Made by a program: the position numbers and the translations under genes | Part shown: one piece after another, positions 8,688-17,653 of the stretch | Layout: every line of letters begins with the position of its first letter | How positions within the stretch are numbered: the stretch's first letter is position 1 | From: Enterococcus sp. RIT-PI-f | GTDB lineage: Bacteria > Bacillota > Bacilli > Lactobacillales > Enterococcaceae | DNA: 64,000 nucleotides | Reading direction: 5' to 3' | Assembly (NCBI RefSeq): GCF_001297065.1 | Contig: NZ_LHOX01000015.1 | Coordinates: 124,001 to 188,000 of the forward strand | The notes under the pieces: model-generated | Told to the model about the DNA's origin: nothing | Databases searched by the model: none | The model's input: only the letters and a program-made list of their open reading frames with translations

Positions 8688-10151
8688 TTATTTAGACTTC
8701 GTTCTTTCTCGGTATTGTTCAGGTGTTTCATTTGTATATTTTTTGAAGACTTTGAAAAAATATTTTACATTGTCGTATCCAATTTTTTTTGAAATAAAAT
8801 CTGCTTTAGCAGAAGTTTCAGTCAACAATTCTTTCGCTTTGTTGATACGCAGTTGATTGAGATAATCAACATACTTCATGCCTGTGCGTTCTTTAAAAAC
8901 TAAAGATAGATATGAACTGTTTACATAAAATAAATCGGCTAAAAAGGATAATGTCAATGGTTCTTCGAAATGGTTCCTGATATAATCGCGTACATTGACA
9001 ACTAAGTCAGAAGAACTATAAAGCTTTTCGTATGCCATAGAATCAGCGATATTTCCTAAAAAATGCAACAGGTAATCTCGAACCTGTTCATACTGAAACA
9101 TCCGATATAGTAAAGTATGTTGAACAGAGGGATAGGTATAATTTGATTGCATCTGATAAAAGTTGTCTAAAAAAAGTTTTGAGCGTTCAATAATAACGAG
9201 ACCTAACTCTTTAATATGAATCAGAGGGATATCTTTTTCATTATATAAAATATTTAATTCCTCTGAAAAAGAACTTCGGAATGCTTTGCTCTGTCCAGAT
9301 TCGATTAGATACATATAGGTATTTAATGTCAATCTGTCAAAAAACGGCTGAGGTGTGTTCGCAATGTCTTCACTGATCATGATTGGCTGTGTATTGGACT
9401 TACGCCAGTTCAATAAATTTATGGTTTGTTGATATGCTTCTTTAAATGTACTATCCATAGTATTCATTGGCAAAAAAAATACGTCTGAAAGAGCACCATG
9501 TAAATTTTCATTGCAATCAAGATGTACTTCATCAATCATGTTTTTTTCTAAAACGAAAAAATGAAGATTTCCGTCCTCTGGATAGGTTGAATGGTAGATA
9601 GAGTTTAATTTAAGTTCATTCAGATGAATGGTTTTCTTTTTAATTTCTGCGATGAATAGTTGATAATATTTATTTCCTGAGATATTCAGTTTATGGAAAT
9701 GATCATCGGATATTACTTCATCACTTTCTAATGCTTTTAAGAAACGTTTCGTATTCTCAATAAGTTCATTCTTTCTTCTTCCAAGTATTTGTATTACATC
9801 ATTCAGCGAGGTTGCTAAGTCTTTTTTACTAAATGGTTTCAAAATATAGTTGATTGCTTTTGACTGTATTGCTTTTTGAACATAATCAAAATTTTGATAT
9901 CCGCTGATTACAATAATGGGTATTTGTGGTTGATTTGTTTTTAGATAATCTAATAAATGGGAACCATCTATTTTAGGCATGTCCATATCAGTGATGATGA
10001 AGTCAACGGTATTTTTTTTAAGAAAATCTATCGCTTGTTGACCATTTTCAGCTTCAAAAGCACATGAAATAGCTAAATCTAAACCGATAATTTTCTTTAA
10101 GGTTCCTTTTCGAATCAATGGTTCATCATCTGCAAGTAAAAATGAGTACAT
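8688..10151 (-). CDS. YesN-type response regulator (REC + AraC helix-turn-helix)
   Basis: Cytoplasmic response regulator partner of the adjacent histidine kinase. The 487-residue protein has an N-terminal receiver domain with the acidic pair D8-D9, the phospho-acceptor D55 in ITDMDMPKIDG and a Lys in YILKPF near residue 104. A poorly conserved central region is followed by a C-terminal AraC DNA-binding domain (LADLFYVNSSYLSLVFKERTGMKYVDYLN, then ISKKIGYDNVKYFFKVFKKY). Its AAGGAGGAG ribosome-binding site overlaps the end of the kinase gene. It probably activates the divergently oriented sugar importer, as YesN-type regulators do. Confidence 0.9.
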   Translation of the reverse strand: MYSFLLADDEPLIRKGTLKKIIGLDLAISCAFEAENGQQAIDFLKKNTVDFIITDMDMPKIDGSHLLDYLKTNQPQIPIIVISGYQNFDYVQKAIQSKAINYILKPFSKKDLATSLNDVIQILGRRKNELIENTKRFLKALESDEVISDDHFHKLNISGNKYYQLFIAEIKKKTIHLNELKLNSIYHSTYPEDGNLHFFVLEKNMIDEVHLDCNENLHGALSDVFFLPMNTMDSTFKEAYQQTINLLNWRKSNTQPIMISEDIANTPQPFFDRLTLNTYMYLIESGQSKAFRSSFSEELNILYNEKDIPLIHIKELGLVIIERSKLFLDNFYQMQSNYTYPSVQHTLLYRMFQYEQVRDYLLHFLGNIADSMAYEKLYSSSDLVVNVRDYIRNHFEEPLTLSFLADLFYVNSSYLSLVFKERTGMKYVDYLNQLRINKAKELLTETSAKADFISKKIGYDNVKYFFKVFKKYTNETPEQYRERTKSK

Positions 10152-10156
10152 GTCAA

Positions 10157-11896
10157 TTACTCCTCCTTGATAAAAGGCAATTTTAGTATGACCAATGTTC
10201 CTTTATTCTGATTGCTATAAATGGATAGGCCATAGTCATCACCATAATAATTTTTAATTCTTGCTTGAATATTTATCAATCCAATATGGTTCTCTCTTTC
10301 TCGTACTAACTTGGTTGCATTTGCTAGGTCATTGCTAAGGACATTTAAGTGATTAGGATCAATACCAAGACCATCATCAAAAATGCGAATGATTAATGCG
10401 TTTTGCCTCAGATTTGCAAATATGCGAATTTTCCCTCTTATTCCACCTCTGTTTAGTCCATGAAAAATTGCGTTTTCAACCAAGGGTTGTAAAGTGATTT
10501 TTGGGATGATAGCATGATATAATTCATCATTTGTAATTAGGTTCATGAAATCAATTTGTCTTTGAAATCTGATTCGCTGTATGATTAGATAATCTGAAAC
10601 ATTTTTTAATTCTTGTTCAAGAGTGGCCTCATTATTAAAACCGTTCGAGGCATAACGGAACATACTTGATAAAGCTAATGTCATGTTTGAGATTTCCGGA
10701 ATATTTTTGATTTCTGCTAATGAGTTTATTGATTCAAGCGTATTGTACAAAAAATGAGAGTCAATTTGGTTTTTATAGACGTTTAATTCTGCTTTTAACA
10801 AGCTTTGCTCATAATTTATTTGATCAATCAAGTGATTATCGATAGTACTTAACATCTGTCGATATTGAGAGTAAAGTATGCCAATCTCATCATTTCGTTC
10901 TTCTTCTGCAATTTTTGACTGAGAGAGAATATCATTGTCTTTTGCGCGTTCCTTCATTGTCTTAGCTAATTGAATAATGGGTAAACTGAAATTTTGCGCA
11001 TAACGAGATGCACTTAAATAAATAAAAATAAATGTGATCGATAAGATAAACATATTTCCAATAATCAATGCAGTGAAAAGTTGATAGTATTGACTATTAT
11101 CAATTTGCACAGAAAGTGAAAGCGGTTGTCTGTTCGTGTTAATATTTTTTGATATTGTAGTTGTACTAGTTAGATTGGAATCGGTATTTTTTTGAAAAAG
11201 CGATTCATTTGAATCAATATCCTTTAACTGAAAGTCGATTACTTTATCTGGAAAATCATTAGTCATAAAATTAAAAAAGTCTGGTTCACAACTTACAACG
11301 ATTGTACCGAGTAGATTTTTTGAATAAAAATCGTACAAGCATCTAGAGAACAAGAGTACTTGTTCATCTTCTGAATCAGTGATAATTGAATTATTCGGAA
11401 TGATGCTAATGGATAAATCACCTGCTTTTTCGAGTGCTTGATTATACCAAAGGCTTCTTAGTGGATTATAGAATGATATAAAATCTTTCTGAGTATTCGA
11501 ATAAGAAATAATAGAACCGTTGGGTAAAATGATAGCCATAAAGTTGACATCTTCCATGCGGTACATCAATGTTTTGAAAATATCTTTTATTTCTTGACCT
11601 GTGTAATAAAGGTCATTTTTTGAGTAATCGCTATTTTCAGTACTGTACTTCTTTAAATCAGTCATTAGGTCATAAGTGCTTTTGGAATAAAATTGAATTT
11701 TTTCAGTTAAAATATCGATTTCGTTTATCTTATTTTCAACTAAAGAGGCACTACGGTCTAAAGAATTATTTGTATTCGCTTTCAAGTCCTGGTAAGAGAA
11801 ATAAAAATATAACAAAAATGATAACAATGTTGTAAATACAACTGTGACACATGTAATCATGACCATGGATAGTTTTAATCGTTTGCTGATACTCAC
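10157..11896 (-). CDS. YesM-type sensor histidine kinase
   Basis: Membrane sensor kinase, 579 residues. One membrane segment lies at about 10-32, followed by an extracytoplasmic sensing domain to about residue 275, a second membrane segment, a HAMP region (SLPIIQLAKTMKERA) and a His-kinase domain with the LytS/YesM H-box HFLYNTLESINSLAEI. The ATPase domain has an N-box (PLVENAIFHG) and a G-box (FDDGLGI). The start is GTG, preceded by GAGGAG at a spacing of 8. It is co-transcribed with the response regulator and divergent from the binding-protein gene, the usual arrangement for carbohydrate-sensing YesMN pairs. The ligand is unknown. Confidence 0.9.
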   Translation of the reverse strand: MSISKRLKLSMVMITCVTVVFTTLLSFLLYFYFSYQDLKANTNNSLDRSASLVENKINEIDILTEKIQFYSKSTYDLMTDLKKYSTENSDYSKNDLYYTGQEIKDIFKTLMYRMEDVNFMAIILPNGSIISYSNTQKDFISFYNPLRSLWYNQALEKAGDLSISIIPNNSIITDSEDEQVLLFSRCLYDFYSKNLLGTIVVSCEPDFFNFMTNDFPDKVIDFQLKDIDSNESLFQKNTDSNLTSTTTISKNINTNRQPLSLSVQIDNSQYYQLFTALIIGNMFILSITFIFIYLSASRYAQNFSLPIIQLAKTMKERAKDNDILSQSKIAEEERNDEIGILYSQYRQMLSTIDNHLIDQINYEQSLLKAELNVYKNQIDSHFLYNTLESINSLAEIKNIPEISNMTLALSSMFRYASNGFNNEATLEQELKNVSDYLIIQRIRFQRQIDFMNLITNDELYHAIIPKITLQPLVENAIFHGLNRGGIRGKIRIFANLRQNALIIRIFDDGLGIDPNHLNVLSNDLANATKLVRERENHIGLINIQARIKNYYGDDYGLSIYSNQNKGTLVILKLPFIKEE

Positions 11897-11999
11897 TTAT
11901 GCAGCTCCTCTCTACACCTAAAAAAAGTATACCATGTTTTACAAAAATTGCTTACTCGTTTTCAAATAAAATAAAGATATAACAAAGGAGGATAAAAAG

Positions 12000-13280
12000 A
12001 TGAAAAAAAGATTTGGTTTATCTGTAGCTGCACTTTTAACCATTGGAATTTTGTCTGCGTGTGGAAATGGGAATGATGCTGCAACAGGCACTGGGGACAG
12101 TAATGATAAAACAATTACTGTTATGGCCTCGGGGGTTAGCGATGGGAATCAAGGGGTGTTTTTGAAATCTTTTAAAGAAATTGTAGAAAAAGAGAATCCA
12201 GGTTATACAGTTGAAACCACATTACTGCCCGACGACCAGTACTATACAGCACTTAAAAGTAAGTTGTCAACAGGACAAGCACCAGATATTTTCCTTGTTC
12301 AACCAAAGAAAGCGAGTGCAAGCTCGGTTGAAGAAATGGCAAAAGCTGGTTATATTGCAGATTTAACCGATTTAGAAAATTGGGATACAATCATTGATCA
12401 AGGGAAAGCAGATATGTCATATGAAGGTAATCCGTATGCAGTTTCATCTTCGGTTGGTGTATTAGGCACATGGTATAACAAAGATCTATTTAAAGAAAAC
12501 GGAATTGAAATCCCCACCAATTGGCAAGAATTTTTAGATGCATGTCAAACCTTGAAAGATGCAGGAGTCACACCGATCGTTATGGGAGATAAAGATTCCT
12601 ATATGATTCAATTTGGTATGTATCAAGTTGCAGCAAATCAAGTTTATCCTAAGAATGATGCCTTTGATGATCAGTTGTATACAGGAGAAACAAAGTTATC
12701 TGACGATGAATGGGTCAATACAATAACCATGTATAAAGAATTGTATGATAAAGGATATGTTACAACAAATTCTTTAGGTCTAGGTCAAGCACAAGCACAA
12801 CAGCTTTTTGTTGATGGTGAAGCAGCAATGATTTTTGATGGTGATTTCAGCTATACAGCTTTAGAAGGTTCACCTTTTGATCTTGGGTTTATGGCATTAC
12901 CAGCTAACACTGAAGGAGAAACATATATTTCTGCAGCTACAGGAGCAGGTTTTGCCATTAGTGCTGAAAGTGAACATTTGGAAGATATAAAGGCAATCTT
13001 TAATGAAATGATGGATGGTTCATCAGAATTATATGATGCTTGGATCAAAACGGCGACGTCATTTACAACTGTTAAAGGTGTAGAGTTGAGTAATGAAGTA
13101 TTCCAAGATATTGTACCTGCTTTTGAAGCTGGGCGCTCATTCTATTGGAGCAATCAAGCATGGCCAAGCGGGACTGAAACAGAAATGCAGTCCAAATTTA
13201 GTGAAATGATCGGTACTGGAAAAATTTCACCAGAGGATGTTGCAGAAGCAATGCAGAAAAAATTCGAAGAGTTGAAATAA
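12000..13280 (+). CDS. Sugar ABC transporter substrate-binding lipoprotein
   Basis: Extracellular solute-binding protein, family 1, 426 residues. The N-terminus MKKRFGLSVAALLTIGILSAC is a lipoprotein signal with lipobox LSAC. The mature part has typical family segments: QAPDIFLVQP, then GTWYNKDLFKENGIEIPTNW, then a C-terminal Trp-rich area (YWSNQAWPSG). A strong AAAGGAGG precedes the ATG. A stable hairpin separates it from the two permease genes. The YesMN kinase pair beside it probably controls it. It resembles YesO-type proteins, but the sugar cannot be read from sequence. Confidence 0.9.
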   Translation: MKKRFGLSVAALLTIGILSACGNGNDAATGTGDSNDKTITVMASGVSDGNQGVFLKSFKEIVEKENPGYTVETTLLPDDQYYTALKSKLSTGQAPDIFLVQPKKASASSVEEMAKAGYIADLTDLENWDTIIDQGKADMSYEGNPYAVSSSVGVLGTWYNKDLFKENGIEIPTNWQEFLDACQTLKDAGVTPIVMGDKDSYMIQFGMYQVAANQVYPKNDAFDDQLYTGETKLSDDEWVNTITMYKELYDKGYVTTNSLGLGQAQAQQLFVDGEAAMIFDGDFSYTALEGSPFDLGFMALPANTEGETYISAATGAGFAISAESEHLEDIKAIFNEMMDGSSELYDAWIKTATSFTTVKGVELSNEVFQDIVPAFEAGRSFYWSNQAWPSGTETEMQSKFSEMIGTGKISPEDVAEAMQKKFEELK

Positions 13281-13287
13281 ATAGGAT

Positions 13288-13324
13288 AAATCGACTCTAG
13301 AAGAAGTATTTCTAGAGTCGATTT
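13288..13324 (+). terminator. Intercistronic hairpin after the binding-protein gene
   Basis: A perfect 15-base-pair stem (13288-13302 with 13310-13324) has a 7-base loop. It is followed by only a short T tract, so it may act as a partial terminator or an mRNA-stabilising structure between the binding protein and the permeases. Confidence 0.75.
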
Positions 13325-13343
13325 TATAAAAAGGGTGAATAAT

Positions 13344-14291
13344 ATGGAAGCAAAAGAAACAATCTATTCTTTGGATAAAAAGAAAAAGAAATTTTTTATT
13401 CAAAAAAATCCATCATTAGTAATGAATAATCGTTTGTATATTTTTGTCTTACCAGCATTGATTATTTTTGGTGTTTTTTGGATTTGGCCGTTTATAAAAT
13501 TATTTACATATAGCGTAACGGATTTTAATGGATTTAATTTGAATTATAATCATGTAGGCTTTAGTAATTTCAAGACATTGTTTGATTCAGGAATATTATT
13601 TAACTCTATATCCAATACATTGATATATACAGCTATCCTGGTTATTGGCGGAAATTTATTGGCAATAGTTTTAGCATTAGCGCTTAATAGTAAAATAAAG
13701 GGAATGGCATTTTACAGATCTGCTGCTTATATCCCAGCTCTTTTCAGCGCAATCGTTATTGGTTTTATTTGGAGCTATGTTTATATGCCTAGTTCAGGTC
13801 TAATTGCATCTTTGATGAATATGATAGGGTTGGATGGAAGTAGCTTCAATATATTAGGTGACTACGGTAAAGCCCTCTATGGTATTACCATAGTAGACAT
13901 CTGGAAGAATGTTGGTCAAACAATGATCATATACTTGGCTGGTTTACAAACAATTGATAATTCAGTATTGGAATCCGCAAAAATAGATGGTTGTTCAGAA
14001 TGGCAGATTATTCGATTTGTAAAGATTCCTTTGTTGGCACCGTCAATTACGATAAATGTAATTTTAAATGTGATCAATGGGTTGAAATCTTTTGATTATC
14101 CTTTTATTATGACAAACGGAGGGCCGGGAGATTCCACAAATACGTTGATGTTTTCTATCTATAAAATGGCGTTTACTGAGCAACAGTTTGGTAAAGCCGC
14201 TGCTTTTTCCGTTATTTCTTTTCTAGTTATTATTGCAATAACTGCAGTACTATTGATTTTTATGAATAAGAGAGAGAGGGAAATGGAATGA
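13344..14291 (+). CDS. Sugar ABC transporter permease (MalF/YesP type)
   Basis: Inner-membrane permease subunit, about 315 residues and six membrane segments. The EAA loop that docks the ATPase is LESAKIDGCSEWQIIRFVKIP near residues 213-233, and the FIMTNGGPGDSTNTLMFSIY segment is typical of MalF-type subunits. An in-frame GTG at 13335 exists, but it sits inside the ribosome-binding site AAGGGTG, so I choose the ATG at 13344. The stop overlaps the next gene's ATG by four bases (ATGA). No ATPase gene is present in this operon. Confidence 0.9.
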   Translation: MEAKETIYSLDKKKKKFFIQKNPSLVMNNRLYIFVLPALIIFGVFWIWPFIKLFTYSVTDFNGFNLNYNHVGFSNFKTLFDSGILFNSISNTLIYTAILVIGGNLLAIVLALALNSKIKGMAFYRSAAYIPALFSAIVIGFIWSYVYMPSSGLIASLMNMIGLDGSSFNILGDYGKALYGITIVDIWKNVGQTMIIYLAGLQTIDNSVLESAKIDGCSEWQIIRFVKIPLLAPSITINVILNVINGLKSFDYPFIMTNGGPGDSTNTLMFSIYKMAFTEQQFGKAAAFSVISFLVIIAITAVLLIFMNKREREME

Positions 14292-15115
14292 GTAAAAAGC
14301 GCAATGCTATCTTAATACACATCTTCTTAGTTTTATTTTTGGTTAATACATTGGCACCGTTGGCTATAGCAGTATCAACTTCTTTAAAAAGCCCTGGTGA
14401 TACAAGTTCACCATTGGAGTTGTTTTCACAGTTTTCATTTGAAAGTTATCGAACTGCTTTTGATAAAATGAATTTTACTTCATCGTTTTTAAATAGCTTG
14501 ATCACTACGTTGGGGAGTGTATTTGTTGTTGTGATAGTCGCTTCCATGGCCGCCTATCCACTGGGAAGAATCAATAGTAAATTGAGTCGTTTTCTATATA
14601 TTTTGTTTATATCGGGGTTAGTTATTCCAGGTCAAATGGTTGTTATACCGATTGCTCAAGTATTTAGTCAATTGGGAATCCCAAGTACTAGATTTACCCC
14701 TATGATTATGTTTATCACCTGCAGCATTCCATTTTCAGCTTTTTTGTATACTGGGTTTATGCGAAGTGTACCGGCTGAGATCGAAGAATCTGCATACCTA
14801 GATGGTGCCAATTTATTTACTAGGTTTTATAAAATAGTTTTTCCGCTTTTGGCACCTGCGACTGTTTCTGTTGTGATCACACAAGGGATTTGGATTTGGA
14901 ACGATTATTTCTATCCGTTGATTTTTGTGAATAAACAATCTGAAATGAGCTTACCAGTAACCATGTTGAATTTCTTAGGTGATAAAGAAAATCCTGCACA
15001 GTGGAGTGTTCTTTTTGCAGCCTGTGTTTTATGTGCTATCCCATTGATTATTCTTTTCACTTTATTGCAGAAATATTTTGTAGGAGGAATATCAGCAGGA
15101 GCTGTAAAGGGATGA
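14288..15115 (+). CDS. Sugar ABC transporter permease (MalG/YesQ type)
   Basis: Second permease subunit, 275 residues and six membrane segments. The EAA loop is ESAYLDGANLFTRFYKIVFPLL, and the C-terminus ends in the family pattern LQKYFVGGISAGAVKG. It is translationally coupled to the preceding permease through an ATGA overlap. With the upstream binding lipoprotein it forms one importer, which needs a shared ATPase encoded elsewhere (inference from the family). Confidence 0.9.
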   Translation: MSKKRNAILIHIFLVLFLVNTLAPLAIAVSTSLKSPGDTSSPLELFSQFSFESYRTAFDKMNFTSSFLNSLITTLGSVFVVVIVASMAAYPLGRINSKLSRFLYILFISGLVIPGQMVVIPIAQVFSQLGIPSTRFTPMIMFITCSIPFSAFLYTGFMRSVPAEIEESAYLDGANLFTRFYKIVFPLLAPATVSVVITQGIWIWNDYFYPLIFVNKQSEMSLPVTMLNFLGDKENPAQWSVLFAACVLCAIPLIILFTLLQKYFVGGISAGAVKG

Positions 15116-15119
15116 TATT

Positions 15120-15764
15120 ATGACAAATGTCTTAACGAATGTAAATAAAATTAGTCAATATATATATAGCGTTGTCGTGATAAATGCTTTGTTTTTGATA
15201 ACCAATGCTTTATTCTTCCAAATTTTTTTTAGTATTGATTTTAAACCGATATTTTTCCCGGTTTATTACGTAGTTAGCTTTACAATTTTTCCAAGCGTGA
15301 TCGCAATGGTTAAAACAATCAGTAATTATTATTTTGGAGAATCTGAGGGAATCATCATATCTTATTTTCGGAATTTGAAAACGGTTGTGGTGAATAATAA
15401 GATGCTGGTTTTTATCGTACCAACTTTAACCTATTTCATAGTGTTCAATATATATATTATTAATGTCAATAATAATCTCAGATTCATTCTGTTTTTTGCA
15501 AATATAATCATACTATTTTTGGAAGGATTACTTCTGGTGAATATTGCTAGGGTTGGCATTATGGAACCCAAACAAAAAAAATTCAAATTGAGTGTCTTGC
15601 TTCTAATTTCAAATAGTATAAGTAATAGTATCTTATTAATAAGTATTGGCATTTTTGGTTTTGTCGCATTCACCACGACAATCTACTCATGGTTATTTGT
15701 TTTTGGGTTGATAATCTGTGGGATGGCAGTCCTTTTTCAAAAGCAGCATGTAAATAAAAAATAA
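15120..15764 (+). CDS. DUF624/YesL-like membrane protein
   Basis: 214-residue protein with five to six hydrophobic segments (for example VVVINALFLITNALFFQIFF near the N-terminus and LLLISNSISNSILLISIGIF in the second half). Such proteins sit in carbohydrate-importer operons next to YesMN-regulated genes; their function is not established. It starts 4 bases after the permease stop, with AAAGGGA as ribosome-binding site. A second, longer-known-looking member of the family occurs at 40466. The family assignment here rests on topology, size and context more than on clear motifs. Confidence 0.65.
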   Translation: MTNVLTNVNKISQYIYSVVVINALFLITNALFFQIFFSIDFKPIFFPVYYVVSFTIFPSVIAMVKTISNYYFGESEGIIISYFRNLKTVVVNNKMLVFIVPTLTYFIVFNIYIINVNNNLRFILFFANIIILFLEGLLLVNIARVGIMEPKQKKFKLSVLLLISNSISNSILLISIGIFGFVAFTTTIYSWLFVFGLIICGMAVLFQKQHVNKK

Positions 15765-15770
15765 TCATTT

Positions 15771-15812
15771 AAAGATTAGTCCATATTGATTTTGTGGGCT
15801 GATCTTTTGCTT
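15771..15812 (+). terminator. Terminator of the first sugar-importer operon
   Basis: AAAGATTAGTCCA (15771-15783) pairs, with G-U pairs, to TGGGCTGATCTTT (15795-15807). A T-rich tail follows. Confidence 0.6.
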
Positions 15813-15852
15813 TTTACAGTTTCTTTTAGAGGGGAGCTTAGGGGGGGAAGTA

Positions 15853-15987
15853 GTGATAAAAAAATTGTATTACAAAGGATACATGCTTTCAGGGTTCGTA
15901 CCAAAAGCCCATTGCACGATATTACCTATTCTAATAATGTCATTTCTATATTTCCCAACGAGCAAATTTGGAACATGGGAAACGTGA
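15853..15987 (+). CDS. Possible 44-residue small protein, low support
   Basis: A GTG start is preceded by a G/A-rich stretch (GGGGGGGAAG) that could serve as a ribosome-binding site. The reading frame encodes a basic N-terminus (VIKKLYYKGYMLSGF) and a hydrophobic centre (TILPILIMSFLYF), suggesting a single membrane segment. No family is recognised. The surrounding 15813-16059 holds nothing else I can identify, so this may be a decayed fragment. Confidence 0.2.
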   Translation: MIKKLYYKGYMLSGFVPKAHCTILPILIMSFLYFPTSKFGTWET

Positions 15988-16059
15988 AACACGTTTAATC
16001 AGCAAGGCCTAAATCCTAGTTGCTGTTCGATTTTATTTCCAATCTCATCGTTATTCACA

Positions 16060-16476
16060 CTACTTATTTAGGTTTGCTATATATCTTATCTGATTTTTTA
16101 AGAATAAAGTGACGTTACGTTTCAATGCATCAAAGTCTTGATCACTCGTTGTGATAGTCAATATGAATTGTACTGCTTCTTGTCTATCGAAATGAGTAGA
16201 ATAGCCATTCATACTAAAAAATACGAGCATTGCGACTAGTGCTGTTCTCTTATTGGCATTTTGAAATGGGTGTCTTTTAGCTAAGTTTATAGTAAGGATC
16301 GCAGCTTTATCGTAAATGGGAGGGTATAGATCATGACCAAACACTATTTGTTTTGGTTGGTTTATCGCCATGTCCAGTGCTGCAGCATCTTTTATTCCGA
16401 TAAGTTCTCCACGGGAAGTCTCAGCAATCAATTTTTTATTGATACGGATAATATCTTCAACTTTTAAGTATTTCAT
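16060..16476 (-). CDS. doc: Doc-type (Fic superfamily) toxin
   Basis: Toxin of a type II toxin-antitoxin module. Doc proteins phosphorylate elongation factor Tu and stop translation (established for P1 Doc). The 138-residue protein carries the Doc/Fic catalytic motif HPFQNANKRTA near residues 70-80, with the His and the Asn-Lys-Arg intact, so it should be active. The start overlaps the antitoxin stop by four bases (ATGA), giving translational coupling with antitoxin first. The length is typical of death-on-curing proteins. Confidence 0.9.
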   Translation of the reverse strand: MKYLKVEDIIRINKKLIAETSRGELIGIKDAAALDMAINQPKQIVFGHDLYPPIYDKAAILTINLAKRHPFQNANKRTALVAMLVFFSMNGYSTHFDRQEAVQFILTITTSDQDFDALKRNVTLFLKNQIRYIANLNK

Positions 16477-16712
16477 AGTTCGAATAAATCCTCGATAGCA
16501 CCCTTATATTGATTCATAACCGAATCACCGATTGAATCAATATCTATTTTTTCTTCGACTTTCTCAATCTTTATCGATCCATCGGGCAAAAACACATAAC
16601 TAATCGAGCCACCTGTTTCAACACCTAATTTGTCTTTTACTTCTCGTGGGATTGTTGTTACATCACTATTCCCGGATTTCCTAATTTTATATGCTTTTTG
16701 ATCATTATTCAT
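16473..16712 (-). CDS. AbrB/MazE-type antitoxin
   Basis: 79-residue swapped-hairpin DNA-binding protein paired with the Doc toxin. The AbrB-like core is IRKSGNSDVTTIPREVKDKLGV, followed by GGSISYVFLPDGSIKIEKVE and an acidic tail expected to block the toxin. A longer frame opens at 16754, but the ATG at 16712 has AGGAG 9 bases upstream and starts at the conserved region. The classical Phd partner is replaced here by an AbrB-type protein. It probably autoregulates through the inverted repeat upstream. Confidence 0.85.
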   Translation of the reverse strand: MNNDQKAYKIRKSGNSDVTTIPREVKDKLGVETGGSISYVFLPDGSIKIEKVEEKIDIDSIGDSVMNQYKGAIEDLFEL

Positions 16713-16744
16713 AGAGAGCCACTCCTTCTGTTTATCTTTATACC

Positions 16745-16777
16745 TAGTATACAAAAATATCTACCTGTTTTATACTA
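16745..16777 (-). promoter_or_regulatory. Candidate operator of the toxin-antitoxin module
   Basis: TAGTATA (16745-16751) and TATACTA (16771-16777) form a perfect 7-base inverted repeat upstream of the antitoxin start. The position suits autorepression by the AbrB-type antitoxin (inference). Confidence 0.4.
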
Positions 16778-16945
16778 CGGCTTTTTATATGACTTGACCC
16801 TTTATCGGACACGAATCTTTATTATCAGAATAGCTGCATAAATTTTTCTTACATACAAGGCAAGTTTTTAGATGAAACATTTCATAATTCAGCAAAAACC
16901 AGTATAATAAGGAAGTGTCAACTAAAGAATAAAGGAATGTGGCAG

Positions 16946-17638
16946 ATGAATACACAGCTAACGAAAGAACTGAAAGAAAAGTTTGGTATTGTGTTCCATG
17001 ATGTTGATCTATTAGAACAAGCTTTTACCCATTCATCTTATGTGAATGAGCACCGCAACTTACACTTGTCAGACAATGAACGGTTGGAATTCTTAGGTGA
17101 TGCTGTCTTAGAGTTGATCGTTTCGCGCTATTTGTATCGGGAATTACCAGATCTGCCTGAAGGCAAATTAACAAAATTGAGAGCAGCGATCGTTAGAGAA
17201 GATAGCTTGTCGATGTTTGCCAAAGATTGTCGGTTTGATGCGTCGATCCGACTAGGCAAAGGGGAAGAGAATTCCGGCGGACGCAAACGTCCTTCTTTGT
17301 TATGCGATCTATTTGAAGCCTTTCTGGGCGCATTGTATTTAGATCAAGGACTAGAAAGTGTGGATGGCTTCTTGACACAAGTTGTCTTTCCGAAAGTCAA
17401 AGCAGGTGCTTTTTCCCATGAGATGGATCATAAAACACGGTTGCAAGAAGTCTTGCAAAAAGGTGGCGATGTCGCAATCAATTATCGTTTGATCAAGGAA
17501 GCAGGTCCTGCCCATGAACGAATTTTTTGGACAGAAGTCTATTGTGATGATACGTTGATCGGTAAAGGACAAGGGAAATCAAAAAAATTATCAGAACAAG
17601 ATGCAGCAGCCAATGCGCTCGCATCCCTGGAACAATAA
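16946..17638 (+). CDS. rnc: Ribonuclease III
   Basis: Double-strand-specific endoribonuclease that processes rRNA precursors and structured mRNAs. About 230 residues: an N-terminal catalytic domain with the signature NERLEFLGDAVLEL near residues 40-53 and a second acidic site (DLFEAFLGALYLDQG), then a C-terminal dsRNA-binding domain (QEVLQKGGDVAINY to KKLSEQDAAANALASLEQ). An in-frame ATG at 16937 overlaps the Shine-Dalgarno AAAGGA, so the start at 16946 is preferred. A TATAAT box lies at 16913-16918. It opens the rnc-smc-HAD-ftsY run common in Firmicutes. Confidence 0.95.
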   Translation: MNTQLTKELKEKFGIVFHDVDLLEQAFTHSSYVNEHRNLHLSDNERLEFLGDAVLELIVSRYLYRELPDLPEGKLTKLRAAIVREDSLSMFAKDCRFDASIRLGKGEENSGGRKRPSLLCDLFEAFLGALYLDQGLESVDGFLTQVVFPKVKAGAFSHEMDHKTRLQEVLQKGGDVAINYRLIKEAGPAHERIFWTEVYCDDTLIGKGQGKSKKLSEQDAAANALASLEQ

Positions 17639-17653
17639 GAGAGGAATGGCGGA

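Noticed and set aside
15786-15998. A 70-residue + strand frame in the gap after the DUF624/YesL-like gene
   Set aside because: Its start overlaps the terminator stem and has no ribosome-binding site. A different frame (15853-15987) is slightly more plausible.
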